In this document: positions 8,775-18,800 of the stretch, piece by piece
Layout of the letters: each line of letters begins with the position of its first letter
How positions within the stretch are numbered: position 1 is the stretch's first letter
Source of the DNA: Jaapia argillacea MUCL 33604
Taxonomy: Eukaryota > Basidiomycota > Agaricomycetes > Jaapiales > Jaapiaceae
NCBI GenBank assembly: GCA_000697665.1
Contig: KL197772.1
Coordinates: 72,718-100,941 of the forward strand
DNA length: 28,224 bases
Direction of reading: 5' to 3'
Translations under genes and position numbers: made by a program
The notes under the pieces: model-generated
The model's database searches: none
Seen by the model: only the letters and a program-made list of their open reading frames with translations
What the model was told of the DNA's origin: nothing

Positions 8775-10850
8775 AACTCTGCTTTATCGAACGAACCTCT
8801 GATACTACGCACGGATTCACACTTGGTCTATGTTGGGAGCATGACCATTACTTCGAATCAAGCTTGGACTACCTTAAGGGATATGTTCGAAGCTCAGGGC
8901 CCATTGGGCATTGTATTGGCACGGAGGAAGTTCTTCCGTGCAGAATGTGAAGAAGATGGGAATATCGAGGAGCATGTGCAGGCGATGCGGGGCTACCAGG
9001 ATGAGATCCAGTGGATCAGTGGCAAGCCGATCGACGACGATGACTTCTCAATCACGCTTCTCACATCGTTGCCAGAAAGCTGGAATAATTTCATTCAGTC
9101 TATTGACACCTCGGCATTAACGTCATCGGCTAGACTCATCGCTCGGATCTTATCAGAAGATGCTCAGAGGAGGTCTAGAGGTGGAGCCTCAGACTTGGTG
9201 CTTTTCATGAAGAAGAAGGGCGGGGCTGGGGGAAAGAAGAAGGATGTCGAGTGCTATAATTGTCATAAGCGGGGGCATATGAAGGCAGATTGCTGGGCGA
9301 AGGGAGGTGGAAAGGAGGGGCAAGGCCCAAGGAGGGGGAAATCCGAGCAAGTCCACCAGACCACTACCTCAGCCAACTCACCTGACGAATATGCATTTTA
9401 CCATACCAAGAACAAAGATGCACTTGATTCGGATGATGCTGTCATGGCTGCCAGAGATCGGAAATCTTGTTGGTTTGCTGATAGTGGCACTACAACACAC
9501 GTTGCAAATTGCCAGGAAGATTTCATTTCCCTGACAACTTCTCAGTCCCGACCATTGAGGGGTGTTGGAGGAGATTGTGCTGTTCTCAGGAGGGGGTCAG
9601 TCAAGTTATCCTTCAAAGTGGGCAATAATATTCGCATTATCACTCTTCAGGACATCGCATTTGCTCCATCTGCACCCGAAAACCTCATTTCCTTGTGCCG
9701 GGCTGATGACAAGGGTTTGAAATATGTGGGAGGAGATGGCCAGATCAAGCTTCTGGGCCAGAATGGTGATGTGATTGGTGTGGGAGCAAAGAAGCGAGGT
9801 CCAGGCCAGCTGTATCTGATGGAATGTTCTGTGATCCGAGAAGCGTTGGACTCAGTTCATGTGGCGAAGGAGGCATGGACTTGGGCTGAGTGGCATCGAG
9901 TGCTCGGGCATATAGGAATGGGGGCAGTACAGAATTTGGTGTGAGCTGGGATGGTGAATGGAATGTTGGTGGATAAAACCTCAGATACGACGATCACCTG
10001 TGATCCGTGCGTGCAAGCCAAACATCACCGCGAACCATTTCCCCAAGTCTCGACTACACCCATTCGGGAAATTGGCGAACTCACAGTTGCTGATGTTTGG
10101 GGTCCAGCCCGAATGGAGACAATTACCGGCTATTGCTATGCCGCAACCTACACAGATGGCAAATCACGTCGCACCATGGTGTACTTTGGACGTCATAAGA
10201 ACATCATTGACGAAACATGGGATGATTACAAGGCGTTTGTGCAGGTGCAGGCAGGACCGGGAATCGTAATGAAGAGATTTCATTGCGACAATGGCGCCGA
10301 ATATGTCAATGAGCAATTCCGAGCCAAATTGCGCCGAGATGGCACCATTCTCGAGACCACAGCCCCGTATTCACCTCAGCAAAATGGGATTGCAGAACGA
10401 CTTAATCAAACTCTGATGTCTATGGTTAGGGCCATGCTTTATGGAGCTGGTTTACCCAAGTTTCTCTGGGGAGAAGCTCTGGCGTATGCGTGCTACATCA
10501 AAAACCAAGTCCCTACCCGCGCATTGAAAGATATCACACCGGAGGAAGCGTTCTTTGGTCCCAATCGAAAGCCAGACTTGTCGATCTTGCACGAATTTGG
10601 TTCCAAGTGTTGGGTCCTTGACCAATCGGGCAAGCACGAGAAGCTTGATCCGAAATCTCACAAATTCATTTTTGTTGGGATGGCTGAGGGCTCAAAGGCG
10701 TACCGATATTATGACACACGAAGAAGGAGGGTGTTGAAGTCGAGGAATGTAATTTTCAGGTCGACTCCGGTTGTGGAGGAGAATCCAGTTGTGGCACCTT
10801 CTCAGATTGAGGGGGAGAGTGGAAGAATGGGCAATCCGCAACCCATTCAG
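8775..10850 (+). mobile_element. Copia (Ty1-like) retrotransposon remnant, truncated at both ends
   Basis: Gag, protease and integrase occur in Copia order, but there are no LTRs, no start of Gag, and no reverse transcriptase or RNase H. Homology begins in mid-Gag near 8775 (a stop lies just upstream) and fades after the integrase C-terminal part near 10830. It runs directly into the palindromic motif cluster that starts at 10860. Confidence 0.85.
8823..10850 (+). pseudogene. Copia gag-protease-integrase polyprotein, 5'-truncated with an internal stop
   Basis: This frame carries a Gag core (GPLGIVLARRKFFRAE, ITLLTSLPESWNNFI), a zinc knuckle CYNCHKRGHMKADC (codons about 143-156), an aspartic protease site ADSGTTTH (near codon 219), and the integrase HHCC part (HRVLGH ... 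CDPC). The integrase core has Asp at 10155 (TDGKS), Asp at 10287 (CDNGAEY) and Glu at 10395 (GIAERLNQ). The last two acidic residues are 36 positions apart, the normal D-35-E spacing. A single TGA at 9942-9944 splits the zinc domain, and the frame continues unchanged on the other side. CGA to TGA is a likely cause. No initiation codon fits, because the Gag N-terminus is missing. Confidence 0.85.
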
Positions 10851-10859
10851 CTATTTTTT

Positions 10860-11116
10860 CCAGTAGTAATGGCCAGCAGACCATGCATATCAACCATTGT
10901 TAATGTGCCAGCAGACTCGGCTGACATGTGTCCGCGGCCCATTGTTAATGGCCCAGCGGACATGCCATTAGTATTGTGTCAGCCTCCTTATACCATTAGG
11001 CCGCTGAACCAGTAGTAATGGCTCAGCCGACCTTGGTAGAATATATGCCAACGATCAGTCCGCTGTACATTGATAATACACTTGCGCACGTTCCATTAGT
11101 AATGGCTCAGCCGACC
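10860..11116 (+). repeat. Cluster of degenerate palindromic motifs, core CCATTA-N-TAATGG
   Basis: Six copies lie in the same orientation, starting at about 10860, 10894, 10939, 10965, 11009 and 11093, with a shortened seventh at 10993. The core is a palindrome around one base and is followed by a conserved tail near CTCAGCCGACC. The copy at 10939 is embedded in a longer hairpin (GTCCGC ... GCGGAC, 10930-10962). Spacing is irregular (16 to 84 bp), so this is not a simple tandem repeat. The function is unknown. Confidence 0.6.
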
Positions 11117-11948
11117 TATATATTTCAGTGCCGGCAGCAGATTATCCACTTTTTGGGTGAGTGCCGGGGACCTGCTCATGCCACGAGACCCAATAGGATT
11201 GTAATAGCAATCCTTTGCATTTTGAGCGATGACCCCTAGTTTGCAGTTGTCAGGCATTCCGTGGTAATGTTTGCGGGGACCAGCAGGAACCCAGCAAATC
11301 AGTATACATCAGCATTTCCGCAAGTTTCTGGGGCTCTGGAAGGCCTGTAACACTGGAGTGCCAGAGCACCAGAGGATTCCAGTGGCTCCAGAACGACAGT
11401 CCTCCAGAGGCTCTGAGTCTTTGCTTGGAATGATTCTGCTAGTATATATGTACTGTATTATTATGACGACGAAAGTGGCTCCTAGAACGAGAGCCAAAAA
11501 TCAGTTAGCAGTGAGGGTCGAACGGACCACATCAAACACAACAACATCACAACCAATCCACTCAGCCACAGTGGCACTGCGCTAGTTGACACTATTAGTT
11601 ATTTATTACCTTTCTATTGCTTGAGCATCCAAAATGGAAGGATGGTGAAATTTTCGCCAAGTCCATCATCGCCCTTGACCTCCTCGTCCCTGCAACCCCA
11701 CGCACGCTTTCCTACAACTCCTTGGGCTCCTGATTTCTGACCTATGAGATAGTATTACCTCCAAGCTTCGACAAAAGGACTCAATCCCCCTCGTGCAATG
11801 TAAACCCCAGATCTGTTCAACAAACCTACGTTTGGCACTCGAAAACCTCCTACCAGTGCGCACCAACACTGAGTCCCCCTTGAACAATTGCAATATGCCT
11901 AAATCTGTGCTTGGACAGCCACTTGAAATCACTGAGTCAAAGCTCTGG
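11117..11948. other. Intergenic DNA between the motif cluster and the tandem array
   Basis: Apart from the tRNA-like relic, the segment 11325-11420 is rich in CTGGAG and CCAGAG words that can pair with each other, similar in style to the small inverted-repeat element at 15185-15341. No protein gene is supported. Confidence 0.4.
11508..11580 (-). other. tRNA-like relic with A-box and B-box
   Basis: On the minus strand TGGCTGAGTGG, a perfect A-box pattern, is followed at tRNA-like spacing by CCGTTCGACCC, a good B-box. The 73-nt segment begins GCAGTG and ends CACTGC, but the A-box sits about five bases too far in for a normal acceptor stem, and the T-arm stem does not pair well. It is therefore a tRNA-derived relic or SINE head rather than a working tRNA. 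Confidence 0.35.
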
Positions 11949-12367
11949 GTATGTCATACGATTCGATTCAGATTGTATTTTTGTGTTTTTACTGATTCAC
12001 TAATTTCGAATTTCAGCTCTTTCCGACACCTCCACTCACCCACCTCCACCTCCCTCTTGTCTCCTGATTGTCAGGACACCATGGAACCACCCAATATTAC
12101 AGTCCGAGATGCCTAACCCACCCAAACCCCTTCCCCTCCTCCATATCAGCTCAACCCACTGTTGGGGCGGGTTGAGTTGTTTCTAACCATCTTCAAATTG
12201 CTACTACAACCCCAGGTGACGCCCTTACATTCCCCCATGCAGGTCGGTACCCTCGCGAAACCCAATCTGGCCCAATCCCTCTTAGCAATTCCTCACCCCG
12301 AGAAACAATGAATCACCAGGCTTGCAAGTGCCCAACAACCCCTAGGACACATGGAGAATACCAGGCG

Positions 12368-12397
12368 AGCTGAGCGAAGCGCTCGCTTCGCTTAGCT
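12368..12397. other. Strong hairpin
   Basis: AGCTGAGCGAAGCG pairs with CGCTTCGCTTAGCT across a two-base loop, with one mismatch. It lies inside array unit 1, and I did not see it in the other units. It could form a cruciform or an RNA stem; no role is evident. Confidence 0.7.
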
Positions 12398-14023
12398 TCC
12401 ATCATTTCATTCGGCATGCACGCTCTCCCTCCCCGACCCACCACCCTCGCAATCGCTTGTGTAGCAGATGTGCTGGGTCATTTCCTATCTACGACCACTC
12501 ACCCCTCATACAAACTGGCATCCTCATTGAGGGTGCCGGTTCCGCTCGCTTTTCGATTTTGCCGCCCACCTCCCGACCTCAAACCTCCTCGCCCACCTCC
12601 AAAACAAAGGGTGTTCACGCTTAGGACTTAGTGGAGGATTAGAAGGGTGGAGGTGTCACAGAATGAGCATACGGGTTCAAGGTAAGTAAGAAGCATTGAT
12701 TCTTATTATTATTTTTACTAATTTACTTATTCTTCGCTTTTCAGCTATTTCTACCAACCCCACAACCCCATCCCCACATTCCCTGACCACTTCCACACAT
12801 CAAGAGCCCACTCCGTCACCTACCTGCCCATTCGCAACACCCAAACCGACCCACTACCCTTCCCAGCCAACCACTTCCTCCCTCCCCCATGATCCACTCA
12901 GGCTGCCTCCACAGCGGCCTGAGCTGTTTCTAATCGATTTTATATCACTTTAACGATGCCATTGCAGCGCCAGCAATGTCTCGCCCACCTGCAACTTCGA
13001 CCTCTGGTCAACCCTCCTCCAACCCTATTTCCTCTTCGGAAACACGAAACCACGGACCTCTCAGGCGGTTACATGCCACTGCAGACGATTGTATGACCAG
13101 CAGGTAAATCTGATGAAGAATTCGCTATGCTGGATTTGCTGGATTTCCCCAAGATCCACCCCCCACCTGAAACCATCAGAATTGCCACAAGAGCAATTCT
13201 GATGGATGGGTTTTTTTTTCTACCAACAATCACTCCTCATATGCACCGATGCCCTCACTGAGGGTGCCGGTTTCATTCGCATTATCGAATTCGCCGCTAA
13301 CCGTCCAACTCCACCTCCTCACCTCAAACCCTCTCGCCCTCAGCCAAAACGAAGGGCGTTCATTCTTAGGATGCAGCGAAGGGTACTGGGGGTCACAGGA
13401 CGAGTATATGGGCCCGAGGTAAGTAAAAATATCAACTCTGAACGTTTATTTTCACTGACTCACTTATTCTTCACTTTTCAGCGCTTTCTACCAACTGTGG
13501 CCCCGTCCCTACCCTCCCTGATCACTTCCACACACCAAGAGCCCACTCTGTCACCCACCTGCCCATTCGCAAACTCCGAACCAGGCCGTTGTCTTCCCCA
13601 GCCACCACTCCCTCCCCCTCCCCCATAATCCACTCAGGCTGCCTCCACGGCGGCCTGAACTGTTTCTAATCAATTTTATATTGCTTTAACGACCCTCATG
13701 ACACCGTCACACTGTCAGCCACGCCTCGCCCACCTGCAACTTCGACCTCCGGTCAACCCTCCTCCAAGCCTATTTCCCCTTCGAAAACAAGAAACCATGG
13801 GCCTCTCGGGTGGTCAAATACCACCACAGACACTTGGATGACCACCGTGTAAACCCAGTGAACCACTCGTTTCGCTAGGTTTGCTTCGATTCCCAAAGAC
13901 CCACTTCTCGCTTCCCCTCGCCTAAGTCCGTCAGAATCATCACGAGCGATTCTGATTGGTTTTTCCTTCTTCTCTGCCACCATCCAGACCTCGTATGATC
14001 CAACGCCCTCACAGGGGCTTATG

Positions 14024-14380
14024 TAGTGATGTTGAGGGCCCGGCTTTGTGACAAGCCCTGGGAAAGCCCTGAAAAGCCCGATTGCTGTCACGCTCCGGCA
14101 ACTTCACAGATACTGTTAACAAAAATAGATCCAAAACTAGAAAGGAGAGCCCAATCAGGATTGAAAAATCAAAATTTCAAATTCTGACCCAACAAATTTC
14201 CAAACGTGGAAATAAAATGTTTTGAGTATCCAATTGGGTGCAGATTTCGGCCAGCTTCCCGGATCTCATAAAGATTTGTCGTAAAAATGAGGATTGATGA
14301 CACAGTGGCCAGAAGTCACTGTTGGGCTTTCCAGGGCTTTGTGACGGGCCTGTGACCGAGCCGGGCCCTCAACATCACTA
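14024..14380. mobile_element. 357-bp hAT-type MITE with 8-bp target duplication
   Basis: The ends TAGTGATGTTGAGGGCCCGG are perfectly inverted over 22 bp and fit the hAT terminal pattern YAGNG. The 8-bp duplication GGCTTATG flanks both sides (14016-14023 and 14381-14388), the length hAT transposases make. Subterminal parts share GC-rich words (AAGCCCTGG) in opposite orientation. It has no coding capacity. It interrupts array unit 3, and removing it restores the array period, so it arrived after the amplification. Confidence 0.9.
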
Positions 14381-15184
14381 GGCTTATGTTACGCTCGGAT
14401 TTTTTTACTTCACATCCGAACAACCCATTGACCCCACTCTGGTCTCAAGCCCCTCAAACGGCGTACATTCAATGCACGAAGGCACTTGCAGGTTGGGAGA
14501 GTGCAAGGACAAGGTCACCGCCTAATGGTAAGTAAAGAAATTCCTTTCTCCATAATTTTTTGACTTATTTGCTAGTTTTCGGTCTTTAGTTCTTTCGATC
14601 AACTCTAATACCCGAACCCTGCCTCTGTTAACAACTTCGGTACAATACAGTGCTGCGCCGCCACCCACAAACTCTTTCCCAACCCACGAACCGGCCCAAT
14701 ACAGTATCCCACCCGTCCCACACAACCGACTCAGGCTGTCCCATCGGCTGCCTGGGATGTTCCTAATCAACACCCTTGGTATCCCAAGACCGGAACGATG
14801 CAGATGCAGCCGTCGCTGTCTTCTGTACAGTCTTATCTTCGAGACTTCGACACCAGCCTCACTACCCCCAAGTTACCCTCTCAATCGATCGCAACTGCAA
14901 CAAGAGCAATTGCTTTTGGTTATCTCTTGATCTCTAGGACCATACCCACCCCATCCAAGACCGACGCCTTCGCTGGGCATCTGTGTCATTGCGGATAGTA
15001 CTGGCCCACCTGATATTCGGACGGGCACCGCCAATGCATGCTTTTGCATCCTGCTGGCCTGTCTCGAATCTCATATCATGACAGTACTGTAGAATAATAT
15101 CTGTAGCTACGTGAGTTACACCCGTGTGTACATACAGCAACATTTAAATAAGCATTGATTGTTATTTTATTGTCTGTCTGGTGT

Positions 15185-15341
15185 TCTGGAGAGTCTGGCG
15201 CTCTGGAAACCAAATATCTTCCATGAAAATGATGATTTAAAAGTTGCTCTGGACGGGATTTGAACCTGGCTTGTCGACTGGCATCTGGCGTCCTGGAAAT
15301 CTCTGGAAACAACTGAAATCGTCTCTGCCAGACTCTCCAGA
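15185..15341. repeat. Small 157-bp inverted-repeat element with an internal B-box-like word
   Basis: TCTGGAGAGTCTGGC at the left end is the exact reverse complement of GCCAGACTCTCCAGA at the right end. On the minus strand the interior contains GGTTCAAATCC, a perfect B-box word, around 15255-15265. No matching A-box was found. The ends are flanked by no obvious duplication, so its mobility is uncertain. Confidence 0.5.
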
Positions 15342-15856
15342 CATTTGTGGGAAAGCTGATGTATTGACAGAGAATTATGTGCGGACGACAGCATGTTACA
15401 CTGGCATGATCGCGAGACTTGTAGCTGGTGATAATGCTATCAAAGGGCATCTCAATCCAATCCGTTGGGTCTTAATTCTGCAGGCAATGGCAGCGCACAA
15501 TGTGTGGTGAACAATGTCGCGGATGTTAATAGTCCTGAATGTTGGGATGCGACCACACAATCATCGACAATGATTGGACGCCGGCGCTGATAGAATCAAA
15601 CAGTGATAACCTGCTGAAATATTGGTTGACGTTGCGAGATGTTCGCAAGACCGCCGGACAGAGCAGCACTGAACCTGACAACCAGATAAAAATCTTTGAC
15701 ATTTCTATGAGGGAGTAGATACAATGACAGCAATGATTATACCAATCCAGAGGAAAGAATGCAGAGCATAGTGGGGGAGCAAGGTAAATACAAGAATGAA
15801 TTGGACACCGCAAAATCAAACGCAACCTCAAGACTGCGGCAATGACACATAAAACC
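15342..15856. other. Intergenic DNA downstream of the coiled-coil gene
   Basis: I see no gene, repeat or RNA structure here. It should hold the 3' untranslated region of the minus-strand gene ending at 15857. Confidence 0.5.
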
Positions 15857-18177
15857 CTACACGCTTCTTGAGCTCTTGCGCATGTCAGCGTCATGAGCCT
15901 TCTCAAGCTTTGCAATGTCATCGCTGGTAATTGCGACGGAGCGCAGATCCGACAGACCCTTCCTAGTTGAGTCAACCTCGGTCAAAAGCTCTTCGCAAAG
16001 CTTTTCCAGCTTCCTGGACTTGGCCTTGAGGGTCACGACATCATCACAGAGGGGCTTCAACTCCTCCTCGACGATCTTCTCCATGGCCTTGTCAACGGCT
16101 CGTTGGATTATTGCATTGAGCTCATCTTGGGTTCGCTGGAATAAGATAAGATTCGTGAGCAGAGGATGACAACAAAGGGATGCGACACTCACCAGCAGAA
16201 TTCCGACCGCATTCGCAATGCGATCTTGAAACTTGGGGACAAGGGGGTAAGACATTGGAACGTCCAACACAGCAGATGACACTACAAAAGCAAAAAGGTT
16301 AACCTTCAAGGGTTCAAAGAGAGTTCAAAAGCCTCACCTTGAATCTTTACCTTTGGATCCTTGGGTTCAAAGTCTAAATCGAGTATATGAGCTCATTCAA
16401 GCTAAAGTAGCAGCGAACGTACCTATGGTCGTGATCTTGCTACCTCCGGCAACGGGCTTCGGCTTTGGCGGGAGATGAACAATCAGCTGCGACCTCTTCC
16501 CTCCTTCCTTCAGAGGAGCCTTGGGCTTCTCAGGCTCAGCAATGTCCTCCTCGCTGTCGACAATAACCTCCTTCGACTTAGACTTTTTGGAGTGACTGGG
16601 TCTCTTGGGCGGCGGAGCAACAGCCGGAGGATTGGCATCTCGCACAGTAGCCTTGGGGGCACCTCGTTGGGTCTTGGGAGGAACGGGTGCGGGAGGTTGC
16701 GATTCGTTTGTGGGATCCACGGGAGGATCGGCATCTGACTTGTTACCTTTTGCAATACCTCGTTTGAGTTTAGGGCGAACTGGTGCTGGAGGTTCCAGCT
16801 CGGTCTGAGGTTCCGTGGCAGCTGGGACAGCCCTCTTGTTGGGGATGCGAGGGGCATCGGGTGGGAGACCACTAAACGCGGTAGTTCCTGGCCCATAGAC
16901 AGGACCTGGTAGCCCCATGGGCTCCGCGTCCTTTGTGGTCGCCTTGGCCTTCGACTTCCCCTTGTTGGGGGGGCAAATGACTCGGATGGGTTGAGCCTTG
17001 GGATCGAAGTGGGGGTTGGGTATGAGGGCGGAGGTAGTCCCCTTGTGGCCGCAGTTGTAGTGCTTCGCGGTGCACCAGAGGCAGTTGCCGCCGTCCTTAT
17101 AGTTCGTGCATATGGCGTTTGCACGAGCACAAGTCGCGCAAGGTGTAGCAAACATCTAAGGGACATGAAAAACAGTCTTGCACAGATAATATCAGACTCA
17201 CCATCCGAAACGACTTTGTGAGGTCAACCAGGTAACCCGAGATGGAAGAATCCAAGATCTCCAGAGGCTTGTTCACCGCATCCTTGGACTTCACTCTCTT
17301 GGGAGCGACCTTATGAGGGGAATCCGGTGTGGGATGCTTCTGCCTTGATGAACCAGCCACACGCTCTCTGCCCTCCTCAACTTCCATCGGGACGTCCCTA
17401 CCATCGTTGCCCAGATCCATCTCCTCATCTTCCAACTCCTGTCCACTTGTATCTTGGCCCCCACCCTCCTCCACAATTGCAGCCTCCTCCTTCTCACTTT
17501 CCCTCCCCGCGGTCATATCAACATCTTTCATTGGAATGTCCTGAGCGTCGGCCTTACTCTTGCCCTTTGCGATGGCAGGGATGCGAGCTGGAGAGGGTTG
17601 AGGTGGAGGAGGGAGGAGGTGAGGGTTCAAGTGTGCAGAGGGAGCAGAGACAGGGGTCACATCACTGGAGATCATCTGAGGATCGACAGATGGAGCTTGA
17701 ATCTGTCAGCGACATCATTGAGAAATCAAGATCAAACATACTGGAAGCATCCTCTGCTAGCCAAAACTTCGCAGCCATGGGGCGATCATGCACCCATTCC
17801 GGCAATTCATCCTTCCAGAAGCCGGCATCAACGTTGAAATGATCTGGAGATAGCTCAATCAGGTCTGCAGCTGAGAGCCTCCTCCCCTGCGTGACCGCTC
17901 CCCATTTGAGGCATTGCAGGTCTGCGACGAGCCATGTAAGCCTGAGGGGACGGTAAACATCCGGATAGGTATTGACAACATCCCGAGCAGCCGACAGAGC
18001 ACTTTCAAACTGGTCAAATTCATTTTCAATGAAAGGAATCCAAGCCTTGAGGTCGCACAGACTAGCATTGGCAATGCAAGAGTGCCAGAGGTTAACGCGG
18101 TGAGAGAACATGTAGAGGACGTAAGAGAATGGCTTGAGGGCAGCCTTAGCAGCGTTGATGCGTTCAACAGGGGCCAT
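15857..18177 (-). CDS. Intact 688-aa protein with cysteine cluster and C-terminal coiled coil, function unknown
   Basis: Six exons join in one frame: 18177-17742, 17695-17202, 17155-16423, 16373-16338 (a 36-base microexon), 16281-16193 and 16135-15857. All introns are GT-AG and 46-57 bp. The N-terminal 150 residues look globular and helical (MAPVERINAAKAALKPFSYV). An acidic disordered stretch follows. Near residue 311 begins a cysteine cluster, CATCARANAICTNYK then CLWCTAKHYNCGHKG, with C-x2-C-x5-C and C-x2-C-x6-C spacing that suggests zinc binding and possibly nucleic acid contact. A long proline- and lysine-rich linker with SKKSKSKEV leads to a coiled coil in the last exon (KAKSRKLEKLCEELL). 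I used the first ATG, at 18177. The lack of frame breaks contrasts with its decayed neighbours. I do not recognise the family; a regulatory or structural partner of a mobile element is possible. Confidence 0.75.
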
Positions 18178-18388
18178 GGTATGCAATGAGTAGAACAGTG
18201 GTTGCGTTGAGTTAGTTGACTAGAGTAGCAAAGGTCGCAGCGCAAGATATTCCCAGGAACAGCCGGCAATGTGGACGCGAGGCAAAGGCACAACCGCCGT
18301 GAGAGTTTGGACTTCATCATTGGCCGCGCGGTCTGCATACCTCTGCCTTTGGTGTCTTTGCTATTCAATTCTGCTTTTCAACACCAGC

Positions 18389-18721
18389 ATGGACGCTCGC
18401 TTTTTGCCTGAGGACTCTGAGATTCCACAGAATGAGCGCGGTATGAATCATGTAATTCCTAAGTTGACAGCATTGCTGAGAATCATTGCATCACCAGAAG
18501 CGACTCCAGCGTCTGTTTTTGACCCCATAAAAGGGTTGAATTGGTCTGCCGGTACAACACTATCAGCGCTGTTTGAGAGGGGATATTTGGGTCAAGTCAA
18601 TGAAGGAATTGCCTGCCCATCGCTGAGTATCATAGATAGAGGTGACTTGAATTTTGGTGCGTTTATTCTCTTTGGGAGGATGTTTCATTGCTTCAACTAT
18701 CCGCACGTCAGATCAAAGTGA
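18389..18721 (+). CDS. Hypothetical 110-aa ORF
   Basis: The frame starts at an ATG in good context (CCAGCATGG) and runs to a stop at 18719-18721. It lies between two minus-strand genes: divergent from the coiled-coil gene (start at 18177, about 210 bp away, which could be a shared promoter) and convergent with the decayed gene ending at 18801. The protein starts MDARFLPEDSEIPQNERG and has no motif I know. It could be the first exon of a longer gene, a small real protein, or chance. Confidence 0.3.
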   Translation: MDARFLPEDSEIPQNERGMNHVIPKLTALLRIIASPEATPASVFDPIKGLNWSAGTTLSALFERGYLGQVNEGIACPSLSIIDRGDLNFGAFILFGRMFHCFNYPHVRSK

Positions 18722-18800
18722 GAGTTGAGTATTATCTACCTTCTCCGTCAGAGCCTGCGACGTCAGATCCATCGCCCTTATCACCTTCCTCATTGCCTAT

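Larger units (their letters stand above)
11949..15000 (+). repeat. Diverged tandem array, period about 740 bp, about four units
   Basis: A landmark GTAAGT-like donor followed by a T-rich tract and TTTCAG or TTTAG occurs at 11949/12016, 12682/12744, 13419/13481 and 14528/14589. After removing the hAT MITE and its target duplication (365 bp), the donor spacings are 733, 737 and 744 bp. Units 2 and 3 align over most of their length, for example around CACTCAGGCTGCCTCCAC (12895 and 13629) and CGCCCACCTGCAACTTCGAC (12982 and 13728). Units 1 and 4 are more diverged. The sequence before each donor has coding-like words (unit 2 has DALTEGAGF). Proline-rich reading frames stop at different places in each unit, so no common protein is preserved. 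This looks like an amplified gene segment that has decayed. Confidence 0.7.

Noticed and set aside
8823-9944. 8823 as a true translation start
   Set aside because: The codon is TTG, and the Gag N-terminus is missing. The frame is open upstream to about 8775 without an ATG.
10860-11116. A CRISPR-like array
   Set aside because: Spacing is irregular, the motif is degenerate and palindromic, and the context is a fungal nuclear genome.
12416-13628. Several 70-140 codon proline-rich ORFs in the tandem array
   Set aside because: The frames end at different places in each unit and follow pyrimidine-rich composition. No shared protein is preserved.
16475-17842. Plus-strand ORFs such as 17327-17842
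   Set aside because: They are antisense to the spliced, intact minus-strand gene and arise from its proline- and serine-rich codon use.
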